Source: Certhia americana
Lineage: Eukaryota > Chordata > Aves > Passeriformes > Certhiidae
NCBI GenBank assembly: GCA_018697195.1
Contig: CM031858.1
Location: 108,190,944-108,254,943 of the forward strand
Direction: 5' to 3'
DNA length: 64,000 nt
Positions within the stretch are counted from its first letter, which is position 1, and every line of letters starts with the position of its first letter. Shown piece by piece: positions 1 through 13,076 of this stretch. The notes beneath the pieces were generated by a model that saw nothing but the letters and a program-made list of their open reading frames with translations, made no database searches and was not told where the DNA came from. The translations under genes and the position numbers were made by a program.

Positions 1-144
1 GTGCTCAGTGAGTTAGAGGCTATTCAGTATTTGGATTTAGCCTCATTATTCAGTGAATTTTTATTTATTTACTCACATACCTATGTACTATGTACTCATA
101 TATCTATGCTCTACAATGCCACTTCAGACTCTAGCGTTGTCGTA

Positions 145-1170
145 AGTTGATGGAAAAAACCATATTAGAAGGGACCTCACAAAGTCTTTCATCCAATTGA
201 AAGAAGGGTCAGTTGTAAGAAAAGATGTGGTTGCTCACAAACTCTCTGGGCAACTTAGTTCACTGCCTCTTTTTAAAAAAAAGGTTCTCCTTAAATGCAG
301 ACTCAACCTTTCCTGATTCCATTATCCCCACTGCCTTTTGCAACCTCCCCAAAGATGCTGGGGTGGGGGGGGATTCTTTTAAGTGCTCCCAAAGTTGCCT
401 CTTTTGCAGACAGAGACAGTCCTGCTCCTTCAGCTCCTCCTCACAGGGTGAGTGCTGAAGTCCCACTTAGTGGCCTGTTGAACTCCCTCCACTTTATCAA
501 TGTCTTGTCTTCACTGGGCAGGGAAGGGCAGAGAAGGTCACACTACTATAGATGTAGTGCAATGAGTGTTGAGTAGAAATGCATAATCACTTTCCTGAAC
601 CTACTGCTTGTGCTCTGGTTAATGCGACCCAAGTTATTTTGGGCCTTCTTTACAGGCATTGCACAATGCTGGCTCATTGTCAGTGTGATGTTCCCCAAGA
701 TCCTCAGGTCCTTTCCTGCAGAGGTACTCCCCAGACAGCCCCTAGACTACATTTTATGGCAGGATTTTTCTTCACAGGTGCAGAGCTGTACATTTGTCCT
801 TGCTGAATTTCATTAGATTCCTGTCAGTTTATTTAGGTCCCTGTGGATGGCAATTCTGCACTCAAGGGTATAAGCAGTCCTTTCCAATCTTCTGTGACCT
901 GCAAACATGATAAGAGTACACACCATCATCTAATCTAAAACATCAATAAAGATAACAGGATGGTCCCCAGGATAGATCCCTACTCTAGAAGGTAGTTACA
1001 GGTACACTGGTAGAGTGAATCTGTTAGAGCCTGCCTCATGTGACCCATCATCTAACCATTTTTTTAACCATCTAGCTGTGAACCCAGTCAGACCATAATG
1101 TCCTGTGAATGCTGCCATCTCCACCTTCAAAATAAATGGATTCTGGGTGAAGGCATTTGCCACTGCTAGA
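145..1170 (-). repeat. CR1 LINE fragment, 5'-truncated, antisense
   Basis: Read on the minus strand, this resembles the last kilobase of an avian CR1 non-LTR retrotransposon, from the end of the reverse-transcriptase frame to the 3' end. Landmarks on the plus strand are the reverse complement of 'loop' text such as GGCCTTCTTTACAGGCATTG (642-661), TGCTGGCTCATTGTCAGTGT (668-687), GAATTTCATTAGATTCCTGTC (near 806-826) and a CTCTCTGGGCAACTTAGTTC block (241-260), all hallmark positions of CR1. The segment around 883-906 corresponds to the F-A-D-D active-site region, but the two aspartate codons are changed, and the frame is broken by stops and indels. The 3' end near 145-175 carries the AGAAGGGACCT form of the CR1 tail. 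It is an old, inactive copy. Exact ends are approximate; the 5' break near 1170 is where similarity fades. Subfamily not determined. Confidence 0.75.
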
Positions 1171-2251
1171 AGAGTGTCCCTCTGTTCTGCATCCCTTCAT
1201 ACAGGACTACATACCAACCAGAATGCCCCTGCCTGTGCCTCACTTGTCTCATGAACACTGGTGCTGCTGCACACTCCTGCCCCAGGGCCTCTTTCATAGC
1301 AAATAAACAATATTACTTATTTTTTTATTGTGCAATGTGTGGTTCTGTGACTCGTACTGCACACTCTTCAGTTCTTCTGATTAGACATGCGGGTATTTCA
1401 GCACAAGCTTTTCTGTGGAGCTCACTTCTGCCACATGCAAGTAGCAATGCTTTAATCTCTGTAGCCCCCGGGAAAGGTAAGGCGGTGGATGTGGAATAGT
1501 TCAGATTTGGAATTGTCCCCACTGATTTCAAGTTATATTTAAAATGTGTAAGTCTGGTTATTCACAGGATTTAGCTTTCCGTAGCACATTATGCATTCGG
1601 GTAACAACTCTCAGAAGTTTTTAGATGGGCCCAGGAATAGCCTTAGAGGCTAAATTTGCGCACCCGGGAAGTGAGAAACACATACCGAGAATTATTCAAA
1701 CATGCAGACATCTGTCTTTGGAGCTGTCTGTCAACCACCACCTCTCTCTACTGAATGCACAGAGCATTTGGGCTCTGAATTTTGGACAGTTTTGGGGAGT
1801 TTGGTTTCAGAGCCCCTGGTAGACTATAGCTCTCTAAGGGAGCACTGAAAGCTACACAGCTGTGTTACTGCAGCTCTATCCTCACTCAAGAGAGGACACC
1901 TTCTTTCTGCATTATATCAGCAGGCATCTACAGGTAAGAGATGCTTTCAGAAGTGTTCCTGCCTAATTCCCTGAACATAATCCACCCATTCATTGACCAG
2001 AACAGAGACCTCAGACTATAAAGTTTATCTTTTAACCATATCATCAGGCAGTTGAAGACATACATGTACACAGAGACTTTCTGACTTTTCATCAAATCTG
2101 ATGTTTCCTCAAAGTATTTGACTTCAGAAACCTCAGTAAAAATCCTTTAAATAGACTCAAGCATTTGTTCACTTTCTAAGGTAACTATGTATGAAACACC
2201 AAGAGTTAAACTGCTCTACACCACTTTTTTTCTTACTCTGGAGATGGGCTC
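1171..2251. other. Unique sequence, no gene seen
   Basis: No gene is supported here. A consensus AATAAA lies at 1302-1307 and the GC is slightly above the local average between 1230 and 1500, but there is no upstream coding frame or clear transcript structure. Open frames of 60-80 codons on both strands are at chance level and show no recognisable domain. Confidence 0.5.
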
Positions 2252-2270
2252 TGTGTGTGTGTGTGTGTGT
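2252..2270. repeat. (TG)n microsatellite
   Basis: Nine uninterrupted TG dinucleotides. Simple sequence repeat, likely length-polymorphic. Confidence 0.95.
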
Positions 2271-5200
2271 ACAGATGTAATACAGTTGAAGCTCCTCTAC
2301 ATGCTGAACTTGAAATCAAATAACACTACTTCAAGATGGCTTTCAGCATAAGAGTTTATCTGATGTGAAGCCACTAGATGACAGAAGACTCAGAGCTTTC
2401 GCAAAGCCTAAATTGCACAACAAAAAAAAGGCACAGATCTGAGGTCAACACAAAGGGTATCAATTCTACAGAAAGCTAAAGGAGGGAGTCATGGGTGGGA
2501 GAAAGAGAAATATAAGGAAATATAAATTGATTCAGAGTTTTCAGATAAAGGAGAAATGAAAAAGCAGCATAGCTAGATTCAATTATATGCTTCAAGATTG
2601 AATAGGAAACATGGGTCTCAAATGAGCCAGATTCCAGGAGGACCTTCTTGTGCCTGAAGGTAGTAGGTTCAGAAATAAGTGCTTGCAATGAAAAAATCTG
2701 TGTGAAAATTCAGGCAGAATTCCTGAATTTCACCAATAATAAATATCCATCTTAATAACAATACCATTCTGTACATATTTTAGAAATATTTTCATTGGCT
2801 TGCTAACCTGTGTTCATCACTGAAGAAAAATTTCCATACTAAAAGCAGATAGGAATTTATTGCAAAAGCCAGACAAGGATAAGCATGTAAGGGCAAAATT
2901 AAATTAGGACTGTGAAAGTGTAAGCTTCTTCTGACTACAGGCTAAAGAATGTTGCAGAAAATTTTCATGCTTATAGATTTCTTTTAAGAGTGGTTTGTGA
3001 TGGATCTTGTCTTGAATAAAAAATACATTTGAGCCAATCTACAACTCTCTAAAAGCTGGCACTGTGGTTAGCATAACATATCCCCCACTCCTTTCTAAAA
3101 TGAGCAACTGTTAAGTTACAGAACAGAGTTGAAAGCAACTTATCTGTACTGAGCACTCCAGCTACAAGTGAAAGAGGAGGAAAACCAAATCACACATTAC
3201 AAACAGCAGACTAAATTATTTGAACTCAAGTGACAAGTGGCATATAGCAAAAGGTTTATGAACTGAAGAGAGGCCAATAATTCTCTGTTGTTACAGATTG
3301 CTGCAGACTGGCCATGTCAGCACTGTGAACAGACCGAAACGTCAGCAGCATCAACCCACTAACAATACTGTATTTAGAAAAGACAGAGTGTGCACTCATA
3401 ATTTAGTTCTCTGTTCTGACTGCAGTACTACAAAGGCTGGAGTGGTTTGGGTTTTCAGGCTTACTGTATCCTCAGATCACCTCTTCCACACAAATTACCA
3501 TGTTTATCAATTGTTCCATCCTAAGCAATAGCTTTCAGGAATCCTGTCACATTGCCTTTGAAAGAGCAGAAACACACCACCAGGGAATAGGACTGGCTGT
3601 GAAAACTCTGATGGCACATTTCTGTGCTTGGATTTCTGGCAAAAAATAGTGCTTGGTGGAAATGGTTCAATTTTGACTATGATTGTGTGGCCAAGTAATT
3701 GTGAAAGTATGGTTTAAAATAGGGGGGTTGAAATAAAGAGGTTTCATAAAACCTTGATTATTGCATGAAATTCCAATTACGAAAGAGCACTTTGGCTTCC
3801 ATGGTGACTGGTTACAGTCTCTGTAGAGGAAGAGTACTTCCTCATCACTTCACACTATGGAGGTGTCAGCTAAACAGAGTCACTACCACATTTGGTGGGT
3901 ATCACCAGAAGGCTAGTTTACCATGTCTAAATTTAATCTCTCTTTTTGGCCTGAGTCATTCACAAGATATATGTGAGAGCACCCTGGAGTCCTGTGAATA
4001 TGAAGAGAGATAAAATTTTCCTGGAGAACCTGAGAAACAAGAAAGATTAAATTATGGTGGTTGCAGGAAAGCAGCAAACTTCTCTGTATTTCTTTCTTTT
4101 TTACTCCGGAGATGGGGGCTGAATGTGTGTGCTTGTGTATTTTTTGTAGCTTTTTAGGCCCTTTTGCTTGCTGAAGGTAAAGAAAAGTTGACTTTCTACT
4201 GTGGTGAACATTCCAAAAGCCTGACAACACCGTATATTATTCCTTTGCACTCTATGAGTCATTGTCTGCTCTCTTAGTCAAAGAAAATTATTGTAAGGAG
4301 CAAAGGTGAGAAATAGTCCAAACCATAATTATAGGCACCTCTGTACCATATTATGTTAACAAATTTACAAGCAGCCTGATGCCAGAACAAACAAGGAGCT
4401 GACCCCTATGCCAGCATGAGATGGTGGAAAGCTAGAGGTGGTGGTTTTGTCCCTCAGTTGCCTACATACTTGAGGTCTTTATTTTTTCTCTCCAGAGCCC
4501 TAAGCCCCATACATCAAAATATCCATTTTCTAAGTGGAATGTAAAAATTTGCCTTCCTAAATATGTTGTACTACTAAAACCAGTAAAAACTAGGACTAAT
4601 TTTGAACAAATTCAACATTCCTTTATAGCATTTTGTCAATGGGACTCAAAGCATTATTAGCCAGAAAAATGCCATGAAAATCCCAATTTTCTCCTGGTCT
4701 TGTTCAAAGCCAGTACACAGTTAATCAGGGAGCAGAGACCTGATGTCCAAATGACCTGAAATTGTCCCAAAGCTTACAGCATCTCCATTTTTTTAGTCAC
4801 TGCTTTTGCTCTTATTGTATCAAAATATGGATTGTTAAAATATGCAGCCAGATAGAACTCTTACAGAAAATAAAATGCTCTGTGCTAGGCCAGCTGTGTT
4901 GCAATCCTGAAATTTGTATTTATCCCCTAAATAATTTGTGTGATGATTAAAGAAGCCTCTGGGGTTTTTTAGTTTATATATAATGGGCTATAAATATTTT
5001 TTAGTTCTCAGACCTTCACAGCCTTCAAAGTACTGAGACGTTTTGCCGACAAAGGTGTTGTTAAGAAACAAAAATAAAAAAACCCCGTGGGTCTCTAATT
5101 TTGCCTCTCAAGGGGACTTAAAAACCAAAATAGGTCTTTGAGACCATGTTTCTCCTGAAGTGCCTAAGGGAAGTCAGCTCAGAGGCAGAAAATGGCGCTG

Positions 5201-5400
5201 TGTTTTAAAATGACCCAGCATTGAGCGCCTTGTCCTGAGCTGATGGCTGCTATCAGCTCTGCCACCTCCCCACATCCCACTGCTCCTGGCCTTCAAGGTG
5301 TTCAGAGCTCCAGAGGTGCCTCTAAACCCTCCAGCCCTTCCAGGTCTCTGGCAAGCTCAATATGAAATAGTTGGTACCTGCAGCTGCAGAACTGAGTGAA
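2271..5400. other. Unique AT-rich sequence, no gene seen
   Basis: I see no gene, RNA or interspersed repeat. The longest open frame here is 105 codons on the minus strand (3913-4230). It has no domain, signal peptide or coding-like composition and is consistent with chance. A slightly GC-richer patch at 5220-5350 has no CpG enrichment. Confidence 0.5.
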
Positions 5401-5520
5401 ACTCTGTTTTAAGTAATTCATTCTGATAACGATGGGGAGATTAATTGATCAGTCATTAATTTTGTTGCTTTGCAGTTTTTCCTAATTATCTCCATTACAC
5501 AGAAGGTCCACAAGGCATGT
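5401..5520. other. Repeat-free TAAT-rich patch, possible conserved element
   Basis: A short repeat-free patch with several TAAT/ATTA cores and a GATTAATTGATCAGTCATTA block around 5440-5459. Composition resembles vertebrate conserved non-coding elements, but conservation cannot be judged from one sequence. This is inference only. Confidence 0.2.
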
Positions 5521-8500
5521 TTCTTGGTGAGTGTGCCTACTTTTTATTGGTCTGTGTAAAAGTACAACATACGTGTAATTATTCAATGCCATTTCATCTC
5601 TCAGCATCCCTCTTGGCACAGAATACTCCATTCCTGAACTCCTCTAGAAAACGGTTAACCTCTCTTACCATGGAAAATGCTGGTCGTATGTGCTGCAGCA
5701 GGAATTCAAGTGTTGACAGAAATGCCAAGAAACAAATAACTTTTTCCAGATTTACAGCTTTTCCTGTGAAAATTCAGTTATGGACTTGTGGAGAAAATCA
5801 GTAGCAATCCAAATGCTCCCGTGACTTTTTTAAATCCAATACAAAAATGAGTGGAGAGAATATTTTTCAGGCACAAATGTTTATTGCAAACCTGTGCAGT
5901 GGCAGCAGGGGTCAGATGGCCCATCCAGGTATCATTTTGTCCTGATACTACGCAAATGGGAAAGTCTTCTTATGTTACTGCATATTTCTGCCACGTTATC
6001 TCATATCTCTGTGTTATCTCATTCTGGAGGTTGTCAGATGCAGGATATTTGTCCAAGTCTCTAGGCAAGTTTAAGCTGAAGTGTAAGGGCACAGAGAGAC
6101 TGAGTGTCTATGTGCCTGACAGAGCAGGCTTCCACCTCTGTGCAGGCACAGGGCAATGGTCACGCCTTACAAGAGGAGATTTCTGATTTAAGTGTTGGAA
6201 CAACTGCTTCAGCTGAACAAAATCAAGTTCCTGTAACACGTGTCTGACTAGGAATTGAGCTGGAAGGAAGGCAAGGCAGACACTAGGAGCATATTCATCT
6301 TTAAATAGCAAAGCTGCATCAGCAGAAGCCTGAAATCGTACAAAGTCACAGGGGCACAACTACAGTGCAGGGTTCATTATCTCCCTGTTACATCTGTCCC
6401 ATGAGATGTATGATATCTGCTGGCCACATGCTATCCCTGTGCCAGGAAGAATCCCAGGTGTTCATTGTTTTCCTTGTCCTGATTTCCCTGGGGAAGAACA
6501 TAGCAGCTGGAAGGGACCTGTGTCGCACTCCCCTCTCATGCACTGCTGGAAGGCTGGGGTGTATGGAATGAGCTGAATAAAACACCTGCTCTGCAATCCA
6601 GATGTAGGTGCAAGGTTTTCTCTTTTAACAGCAGAAAATCTGTGCACATCAAACTTCTTCTTAGAACCTGGAAAATATGACCCCACTGACCCCACTGAGC
6701 TGTGTGAGATTGCTTAGCAGAGAGGAAATGTAAGTAGTTCATGACTATTTTTAAATTTCATTGTAAGAAAGACAGCTTCACCTTGAAAAAGAAATTCATA
6801 AGATCCTAGGCACAATGGACTGTGATAGAAGGATTAAGACATATATGGATTGTGAGGAGATAAATATCTCTATACTCATTTACTTTCCAATAGGTCATTC
6901 AATGACAAACAGTGAGAGACAAAGAGCAACACCTCTCTGACCTTCTGTGCCATTTTATAATTAAATGCAGGACATTTCTTTTTAGTATTAGATGTGGATG
7001 CTCATCATAGTATAAACAGAGGTGTATACAAAAGAAAGATTACATTATCCTTTATGTCTCTAAATTCTCCACCAAATTCCCATGCCTTACCCATCATGCT
7101 TCCATTCTGGTGACATTTGCAGCCTTTCCTCACTCTCCACTTCCCACATAGCACTTTGTTTCTCTGCAATACTCACACCAACCTGCTCTTCAAACCCATG
7201 AGCTAAAATTCTCATGAAACTTGCGGTTACCTCACAGGAAATCTCCACATGAGATACTCTCATGGACCTAACACCTGGAGAAGTCAAGTCACTCCCTAAA
7301 AGATTAGGTGGGATCTGTGTGCCCAGACCCATCGCAAAGGTCCTCCACTGACTCCCCCATCTGCAAAGAGAGCACCCAGATAATTCTCAAAAATGGAGAC
7401 TAAAAAAGTTAGTTGTGTTTACTCCGCTGAATTGAAAAGAATGGACAACTGATTTCCTTCCATGGACAAATATTGCTATTTTTCTGCAATGCAAGTACAA
7501 GAGCAAAACAGAGCTTTAAATGGGCTTATATTTAGAGAGAGGAGCACAGATAAGGAATTGCATTGCAGCAGCACCTCAATATCAATGGCATCTCTCACTC
7601 TTGTTTTAGAGTTTGTTGTCATCATCCTTACCCTGTTTTTCTGTCCTTCACCCTTAATTACTCATGGTTCATCTGAGGAAGGTGATAGAAACTACAGAAA
7701 TGCCATAATACACTTAGAGACACCAAAAATGCTTATTCTGAAAGATTCACACAATTGTATGTTCAGCCAGACCCATGAAGCATCTGAGATATTTCAGTGC
7801 TGTGATCTGCTCAGGAAACCCTGTTTCTCAGAATACAGCTGAGGGCCCTGCTCCAGCTTTCCCCATCCTCCTTATCCTTCTTTTAAATAATCTGCACCTC
7901 CTGTGCATCCCACCCCTGTAATTCTATTAATTCTAATGGGAAATGTTTCTCCCCTAGCTGTTGTCTTTTTCAGGAACAAATTCAGGAAGAGAATAATATC
8001 TGTGACAGTTAGATGGGCCAGACCTGAAGCAATGATGCTGAACGTCTGTGCCTGTGGAGGAGCTCTAGGAAAGAGTTTAGTTCAAGCTGACTGCTTAAAT
8101 CTTTCTATTGGAACTACCTGAAACACATCAAAGCTTTAGGAAAAGATAGATAAGTATTTTGCCTCTCCTCCAGTAGAATGGTGTATGAGTTTTAAGGGGA
8201 AACCAAACAATGTTCCAAACTTATTTTGCAGAGATTGTTAAAAAAGAAAATACTGGAATCTCACACATATGCAGACTCAACTAACATTGTTACATAAAGT
8301 GTGTTTGTAATACCATACTTCTATTTGATACTTTAAGTTTCTAATGCTTTGTCTACACTCTCTTTAGCAAGTTGTTTCAAGCACTATGTAAACTTTTGTC
8401 TTTATGGTTTTGAGGTATTTCAGAGTATTAGGCTGCATTACTTTCATCATAAAACATGATCTTATTCCTGGAGACAGCTTAGTTAAGTTATGGAAACCCA

Positions 8501-8556
8501 GTTCTACAGCAATTGAACATTCTTCTGTCAGTAGTTGTTACTAGCCATTTAGTTAC
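5521..8556. other. Unique sequence, no gene seen
   Basis: No supported gene. The longest frame (7462-7842 plus, 126 codons) has a hydrophobic stretch from about residue 43 to 64 but no domain, no plausible promoter or splice context, and lies in AT-rich DNA where such frames occur by chance. A direct 9-bp repeat (GACCCCACT twice) sits near 6677-6696. AATAAA at about 6577 lies in a weakly LTR-like context that I did not accept as an element. Confidence 0.5.
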
Positions 8557-8575
8557 TTTTTTTTTTTTTTTTTTT
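8557..8575. repeat. Poly-T tract (19 T)
   Basis: Uninterrupted run of thymines. No adjacent gene-like sequence or target duplication, so not read as a retrocopy tail. Confidence 0.95.
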
Positions 8576-10270
8576 AAATTTACTTTTCATTTCCTTGAAG
8601 TGTAGAACATTTTGGTCTCTAAATTAACTCCTGCTTTCTAATTTTAACTGGCACATGCTCTGACACAAGTCAAAATTATAGGTCATCCTTCCTCTTCAGA
8701 AAAAAAAACTTGACTATACGGCTTCTAAAATTAGCAAAGGTAACTGGATATTAAATCAATGGCTCAGCAGACAGACAAAATTTAAGTAACTTCTATTAAA
8801 TAAGGAGATATGAATGCTGAGACTGTAAACATGATAAGATCCAAAGTAGTTCTTCAATGCCACTGACAAGTGAAAGAGTCAAGAGCAGTGGCTTCTTGCA
8901 TACTTTTCCATAAGGTTTGTTCCTCCACTTCAGCTATCCTTTATGGGTTTGTCTGCAGTTTGTTCCTGCCTTTTCTGTTTGATTTGAAAAACCTTTTCTA
9001 GCTTTTAGCGTAGCTCTCCCATGCACTGATAACCTTTTAAATAATTAAAATGCTAACAGTTCATTCAAGCTATTATGCAACTCACTCTTCAAAGTAGCAG
9101 GCAAAGTACCAAAACTGGGAGAAAGAAGACCTTTCTGTGCTGCTTGGTTTTGACTTGCTTTGTTTTCCTGACAGGGTCTGTTTGAGGAGAACTGAGAAGT
9201 GTGCTTTGTTACTGGTTCAATAATCAGTAATTCTGAGTGTTCTGTCATTATTCATCTTTTCTGTTTTGATCATCGAAGCAATTTTTCATGTTGTTTTCCT
9301 CCTGGATATATAATCTGACACACAGCAACCAGAGTTTTCATAAAGCTCTTTGTTGCCCATGGGTACACACGTAGCTGATCCCTGTTTAAATGGCAGTTTC
9401 ACACCTTTCAGAGTTGTGCTGCATCATCCAAAGGAACAATTGCTGCACTAGGAAGCTCAAGACACTCTTAAAATCATCTACTCAAAACAATGACATAATG
9501 TGGGAGGAGAGGTGGAATCTAAATGTAAAGCACAATGTTAAATTAAATATCTTGGACTTACTTTCAAAAATGTATTATTTATTTTATTTTACACCAAATC
9601 AACAGGAGCTAGAAAATAGTAAAAAAACCCGAAATGATGAAATCTTGACTTCGAGAAAAAAAGTTGGTATATTTAAAAAGCAAGAGCTAAAGAAACCTCT
9701 TCTTCTGGGCTAAACAAATGAAAGTGCAAAGAAGGCTAAGATAGGTTCCCAAAAGAGTGGACCAAATCTTAAAAATGCTAATACAGCTGCTCCTTTAAAA
9801 TTAATGGGAAGTGTCAGTGCTGGGATGCCACAGTTCTGCTACAGTGAGAAGTGTTATATGAGTCCAAAAGATGCACAGGATTGGACAAATAAACAAGGAT
9901 TGTCTAAAGGATTATAGAAACAAAACAAAAATGTGTGTTGAAGTGACTGGCACCCCCTGCTCCTGACAGTTACTTTTATAAATTTTGATAGCTGTACATG
10001 CATTTGTGTCCCTATAGAATCCCACATATCAAGACAAAGAGATTGGGATTACATCTAGAACAAAATTCTTCTCAGAAGCAGGAATTACTGCAGCACATCT
10101 CCAGGGTCTCATGTAAAAATCCCAGATAATAAAATCCAGACAGCAGTTTTTCATGCTATTTTTTAGGTAACTGTGTTTAAATACATTTCCAGTCATATTT
10201 CCTCACTGATTTTTACCTTCTAAATTCTATTTTCACCTCGAATGTCTCAGCTGTGAGAATGCCAAGCCTT
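8576..10270. other. Unique AT-rich sequence, no gene seen
   Basis: No gene or repeat recognised. The 107-codon plus frame at 9390-9713 is lysine- and asparagine-rich, as expected from translating AT-rich non-coding DNA. Confidence 0.5.
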
Positions 10271-10327
10271 TGTTATTTTTAATGTATGTGCATTATTTAT
10301 TGTTATTTTTAATGTATGTACATTATC
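10271..10327. repeat. 30-bp tandem duplication, about 1.9 copies
   Basis: A 30-bp unit beginning TGTTATTTTTAATGTATGTG is repeated immediately. The copies differ at one base (G versus A at unit position 20), and the second copy loses similarity after about 27 bp. Local tandem duplication in AT-rich DNA. Confidence 0.9.
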
Positions 10328-12480
10328 TTGCTCCAATATAGCATCAGCAAAAGAGGCAGACATATTACCTGCATTTTGCAAGAAGAATACCACATGCAAA
10401 GCAATGAAGTTGTTTAACCAAGTATATTCACAAAGCCAGTGTCAGCTTGGGATAGAATCGGGAGTATTGAAACATTTTTGAAGGGTTAACACTAAGTCAT
10501 AATTGCATTATTATTTTAGTGGTTAACATTATGGGATGTCAACATGAGAACATATTCTACACACAAATAAAAACAAACAAAGTAATGACACTGATATACA
10601 AATGCAGTCTTTTGACATGGGAATGGTAAAAACTTAAATTGAACAAAAATAAAGAAAAATGAATGTTGGAATAATGATAATTTCCTCATCATTTTTCTTT
10701 CTTTGTAGCAAGAAATTTGAGACCAAATGAAACAAATGTTTTGATAAACGTGATACAGACCCCACTAGTATTTTCTTGGGTGAGAAGATTGACTGATCTC
10801 CAGGGCCTTTAAGTGTAATATCAGAAGAGTCATTGCAATGTAGGGAAAAAACAGAAAACTAGTTCAAGAACCTCAGTGGACAAGGTCACAGCATATTCTG
10901 TTCTGTTTTGAAACTTCTGCTGCCTGAAAAGTTGCCCAACAAAAAGAGATGTGGCATCAGGGTCAAGCTTTTCTATAAGAAGCACTCCCTGAAGTGGCTG
11001 TAAACATCGCTTGCTTTTTTTTAAATAGTGGCAAGGTTATCATTCAAATTACAAGGATACCTGTTTCTGGATGTCCAGCTTGCTTTCTGAAGGCCAGCAT
11101 CACACTCTGGCTGTCATAAAATAAAATCAAAATATTTTTTAAAGTGATTGCACTTGAGAGATACACTTTGTGCAATATATGAACCATTGTAACTTTCAGT
11201 CTGAAGACAACAAAATAAGAATAATTTCCTTCTGAGCTATATTTCCCAAATTTATTCTAACAAATCTAATTCATGCTTAGCTTCAGTTTCTGGTTCTCCT
11301 AGATCTCCAGGGAACAACACTACCTGCTTTGCTTCAGAGATACCAGTAGAAAAAACATCAGACAAAATTAAAATTTATCAAATTATTCCCTCCTACACCA
11401 CAATGTCCATTGAAAGAAGGCAATAAAAATTAATCTCTAAGTAAAAAATGAACCTAATAAGCTCCTAACTTTTCTATCAAAGTAAGTCTGAATAGGGTGG
11501 TTATGTGCACCACATGAATTTAAGTTGATAGTTCAGTATCAAATGACTACATCAACCTCATATATCTGTAAAAAAAAATACTCTCCCAAATTATAACCAT
11601 TTTATAACCATTTATAACCATCTGGGATGTCTGTGATTTAGCTGCTTCAACATAATATTGAACAAAATGTAGCTCTGTGCAATTCTATGCATTTTAGGAT
11701 CCATATATTTGCCTAACAACTATGATTATTATTTTAATTTTTTAAGGACTTATTAATCTACATTTTAAATACTTGAGGTTGTTAGATTCACAAAGATTTT
11801 CACATCTTAGACCTGTTTGAAAGAGATTAGCATGAATCCCTGAATCTCTGTCAATACCATATCTTTTTCCACATAATTTTGTCCAGTCCAGTCCAACCTC
11901 AAAAGCACAGGTTTTCATCACTTTGCTCTCCAGAAGGTATTGCATTGCCCACAGTTCTTTACTAATTATTCCATGTCAGGTTGCAGATACTTGACCATTC
12001 CTGCAACTTCATGAAAATTATATTCTGCTTGTATTGAAGTTCTCCTAGCACTTCCTCATACTTTTTTCTCCATTCAGTCCCTCTAAACACTCAATTCTTG
12101 AATTTAGCAAGTGGTTTAGCTGTAATTTTGTTTCCCACTTAATTGAGAAATTTGTTAATCTCAGCAGCCTGCTATTGGTTAACATTTCTCCATGTACCGT
12201 ATTTTGTCAGACAAGGAAAAAGTGCCAGGACTCACAAAGACCAGCCTGGTCTGTGACAAGCATGAAATGCTTCATGGTTTCTCTACTTGCTATTCTTTGC
12301 AGACCAAAAAGCCTAGAAATAGCCCAAAAGACACAAGCTTTGTTGAGAACTGAAAGAAATGAAACTTTCTGGACAGGCTTAATTCCTGTAATTGATAATG
12401 GCACATGTCTAATATGCCTGTGTATATGTTGCATTGTGTGGTGGACGGCTAAAAATGTCCAAATAAATAAAAATTTTAGA
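10328..12480. other. Unique AT-rich sequence, no gene seen
   Basis: No gene recognised. A tiny tandem array of a 10-11-bp unit (TTTATAACCA, three copies) lies at 11591-11620. The 122-codon frame spanning 12175-12543 runs into the following poly-T tract and is not supported. Confidence 0.5.
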
Positions 12481-12495
12481 TTTTTTTTTTTTTTT
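12481..12495. repeat. Poly-T tract (15 T)
   Basis: Homopolymer of thymines. Confidence 0.95.
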
Positions 12496-13049
12496 GAGGT
12501 AGGAATGAAGAAAAAACTAATTTTAAGAGTAACACTGTATTAGTAAGTTCTTCAGCAAAAACTAACTTTCATTTAGAAAACAAGTCAGTAGTCTGACAAA
12601 CTGGTACACTCTTTAAATCATTCAAGAACATACTTGAACTGTGTGCATACAAAAAGAGATTTGATTTGAAACCAATTTATCAAAGGTCTTACTATGAAGG
12701 CCCTTGCACTGATTAGGTGGGCCTCCAATTTTACTCTGCAGCTCTATCATCTTTTTTTTTGTGATAAGTCACGGCTTTAATTCTTACACAGAAAAAGAAA
12801 AAAAAGTTTTTAAATCCCTAAACCTATTTTCTGAGTATTTCTTCAGTAGAAAAGTTTAAACTCAGGATAAAATTTTGTGTTTTGGAGGCAGCCTCTTCTG
12901 AAGCTCTCAGCCCTGTAACTCTGACAGGCTTTATGATACAGACAGGAACAGCAATGTAATTGGTTTTGTTGGTGTCATTGCCTGACACCAGATAGAGTAG
13001 GAAGGATTGTAGAGACCAGATGATTCCTTTTCCATACACAGCTTGTTAA
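12496..13049. other. Unique sequence, no gene seen
   Basis: AT-rich, no gene or interspersed repeat recognised. Confidence 0.5.
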
Positions 13050-13076
13050 TTTTTTTTTTTTTTTTTTTTTTTTTTT
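13050..13076. repeat. Poly-T tract (27 T)
   Basis: Uninterrupted run of 27 thymines, among the longest homopolymers in the window. Likely length-variable and prone to sequencing error. Confidence 0.95.

Noticed and set aside
5220..5350. CpG-island promoter
   Set aside because: GC is modestly raised but CpG is not enriched and there is no transcript evidence.
6490..6735. Possible decayed LTR around an AATAAA and GC-richer stretch
   Set aside because: No matching TG/CA ends, target duplication or family resemblance strong enough to call.
7462..7842. 126-codon plus-strand frame with one hydrophobic stretch
   Set aside because: A single hydrophobic stretch is common in chance frames from T-rich DNA; no further support.
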